Positions 52,296 to 52,378 of a DNA stretch of 52,378 nucleotides are shown here, in pieces. The notes beneath the pieces are model-generated. The model was not told where the DNA came from. It did not search any database and saw only the letters and a program-made list of their open reading frames with translations. The stretch's first letter is position 1. Each line of letters opens with the position of its first letter. The translations under genes and the position numbers were made by a program. The DNA comes from Desulfobacca_B sp046538075 (lineage in GTDB: Bacteria > Desulfobacterota > Desulfobaccia > Desulfobaccales > Desulfobaccaceae), in the NCBI GenBank assembly GCA_046538075.1, contig JBKHJN010000019.1:1-52378 (forward strand). Reading direction: 5' to 3'.

Positions 52296-52378
52296 TTGAG
52301 GGGAGGGCCGGAGGACCGAGAGGCCCCCCGCCCTCCCCTCAAGCTCCCCTCCCAACCCCCGTTAAGGGGTTGGGGGAG
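52296..52378. repeat. Palindromic repeats at the window end
   Basis: TTGAGGGGAGGGC (52296-52308) pairs with GCCCTCCCCTCAA (52330-52342), a 13-bp perfect inverted repeat, and CCCAACCCC (52351-52359) pairs with GGGGTTGGG (52366-52374). Such pyrimidine/purine palindromes are typical of small dispersed intergenic repeats. The second one may run past the window edge. Confidence 0.5.

Overview
The window reads as a chromosomal segment of a Gram-negative, probably anaerobic bacterium. Outer-membrane beta-barrels, lipoproteins, Wzx/Wzy/Wzz polysaccharide genes, PAS and HD-GYP signalling proteins with an FNR-type site, and the general gene style suggest a deltaproteobacterial (Desulfobacterota) sulfate reducer or syntroph, possibly close to Desulfobacca. 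That placement is inference from gene content; there is no rRNA here. I saw no tRNA, rRNA or CRISPR array.

Layout. 72-1520: a decayed group II intron with a shattered reverse transcriptase. 1836-5634: housekeeping genes (rlmH, an Nfu-type Fe-S protein, a SIMPL-domain protein, pdxA, proC). 5707-11685, minus strand: a protease group of two exported subtilases and a small exported protein that is only a subtilase-type propeptide. 12430-24643, plus strand: an extracellular polysaccharide locus behind a near-consensus promoter, with a Wzz co-polymerase, an APS-reductase-like PP-loop protein, two paralogous alkaline-phosphatase-superfamily enzymes with Thr at the nucleophile position around a Wzx flippase, a Wzy-like polymerase, an exported GH39-like glycosidase and two glycosyltransferases. 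24673-28419, minus strand: a FecR-domain protein with a TPR/beta-barrel protein, then pcnB. 28654-33647, plus strand: a metallo-beta-lactamase-fold hydrolase and a signalling group (PAS histidine kinase, REC-GAF-HD-GYP protein, soluble histidine kinase) with a perfect FNR-type palindrome between the first two signalling genes.

33697-40989, minus strand: a second polymer machine of three overlapping genes: a processive GT2 synthase of the BcsA/PgaC type without PilZ, a 1464-residue TPR plus outer-membrane barrel protein of BcsC/PgaA/PelB architecture, and a PDZ-M48 lipoprotein metalloprotease. 41521-42519 is a UDP-glucuronate-4-epimerase-like enzyme that could supply a uronic sugar.

42678-52082, plus strand: a tight run of eight genes and the most unusual part of the window. 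Three glycosyltransferases (one resembling glucosyl-3-phosphoglycerate synthase) are followed by a PucC-like MFS carrier, a solute-binding lipoprotein, a two-TM sensor with no usable H-box and a decayed ATPase domain, an MlaE-type lipid permease, and an ABC-ATPase-shaped protein that has lost Walker A, Q-loop, signature, Walker B and H-loop. All frames are intact and the last genes overlap by 4-14 bases, so this looks like a maintained complex built on non-catalytic nucleotide-binding folds. The window ends in inverted-repeat elements.
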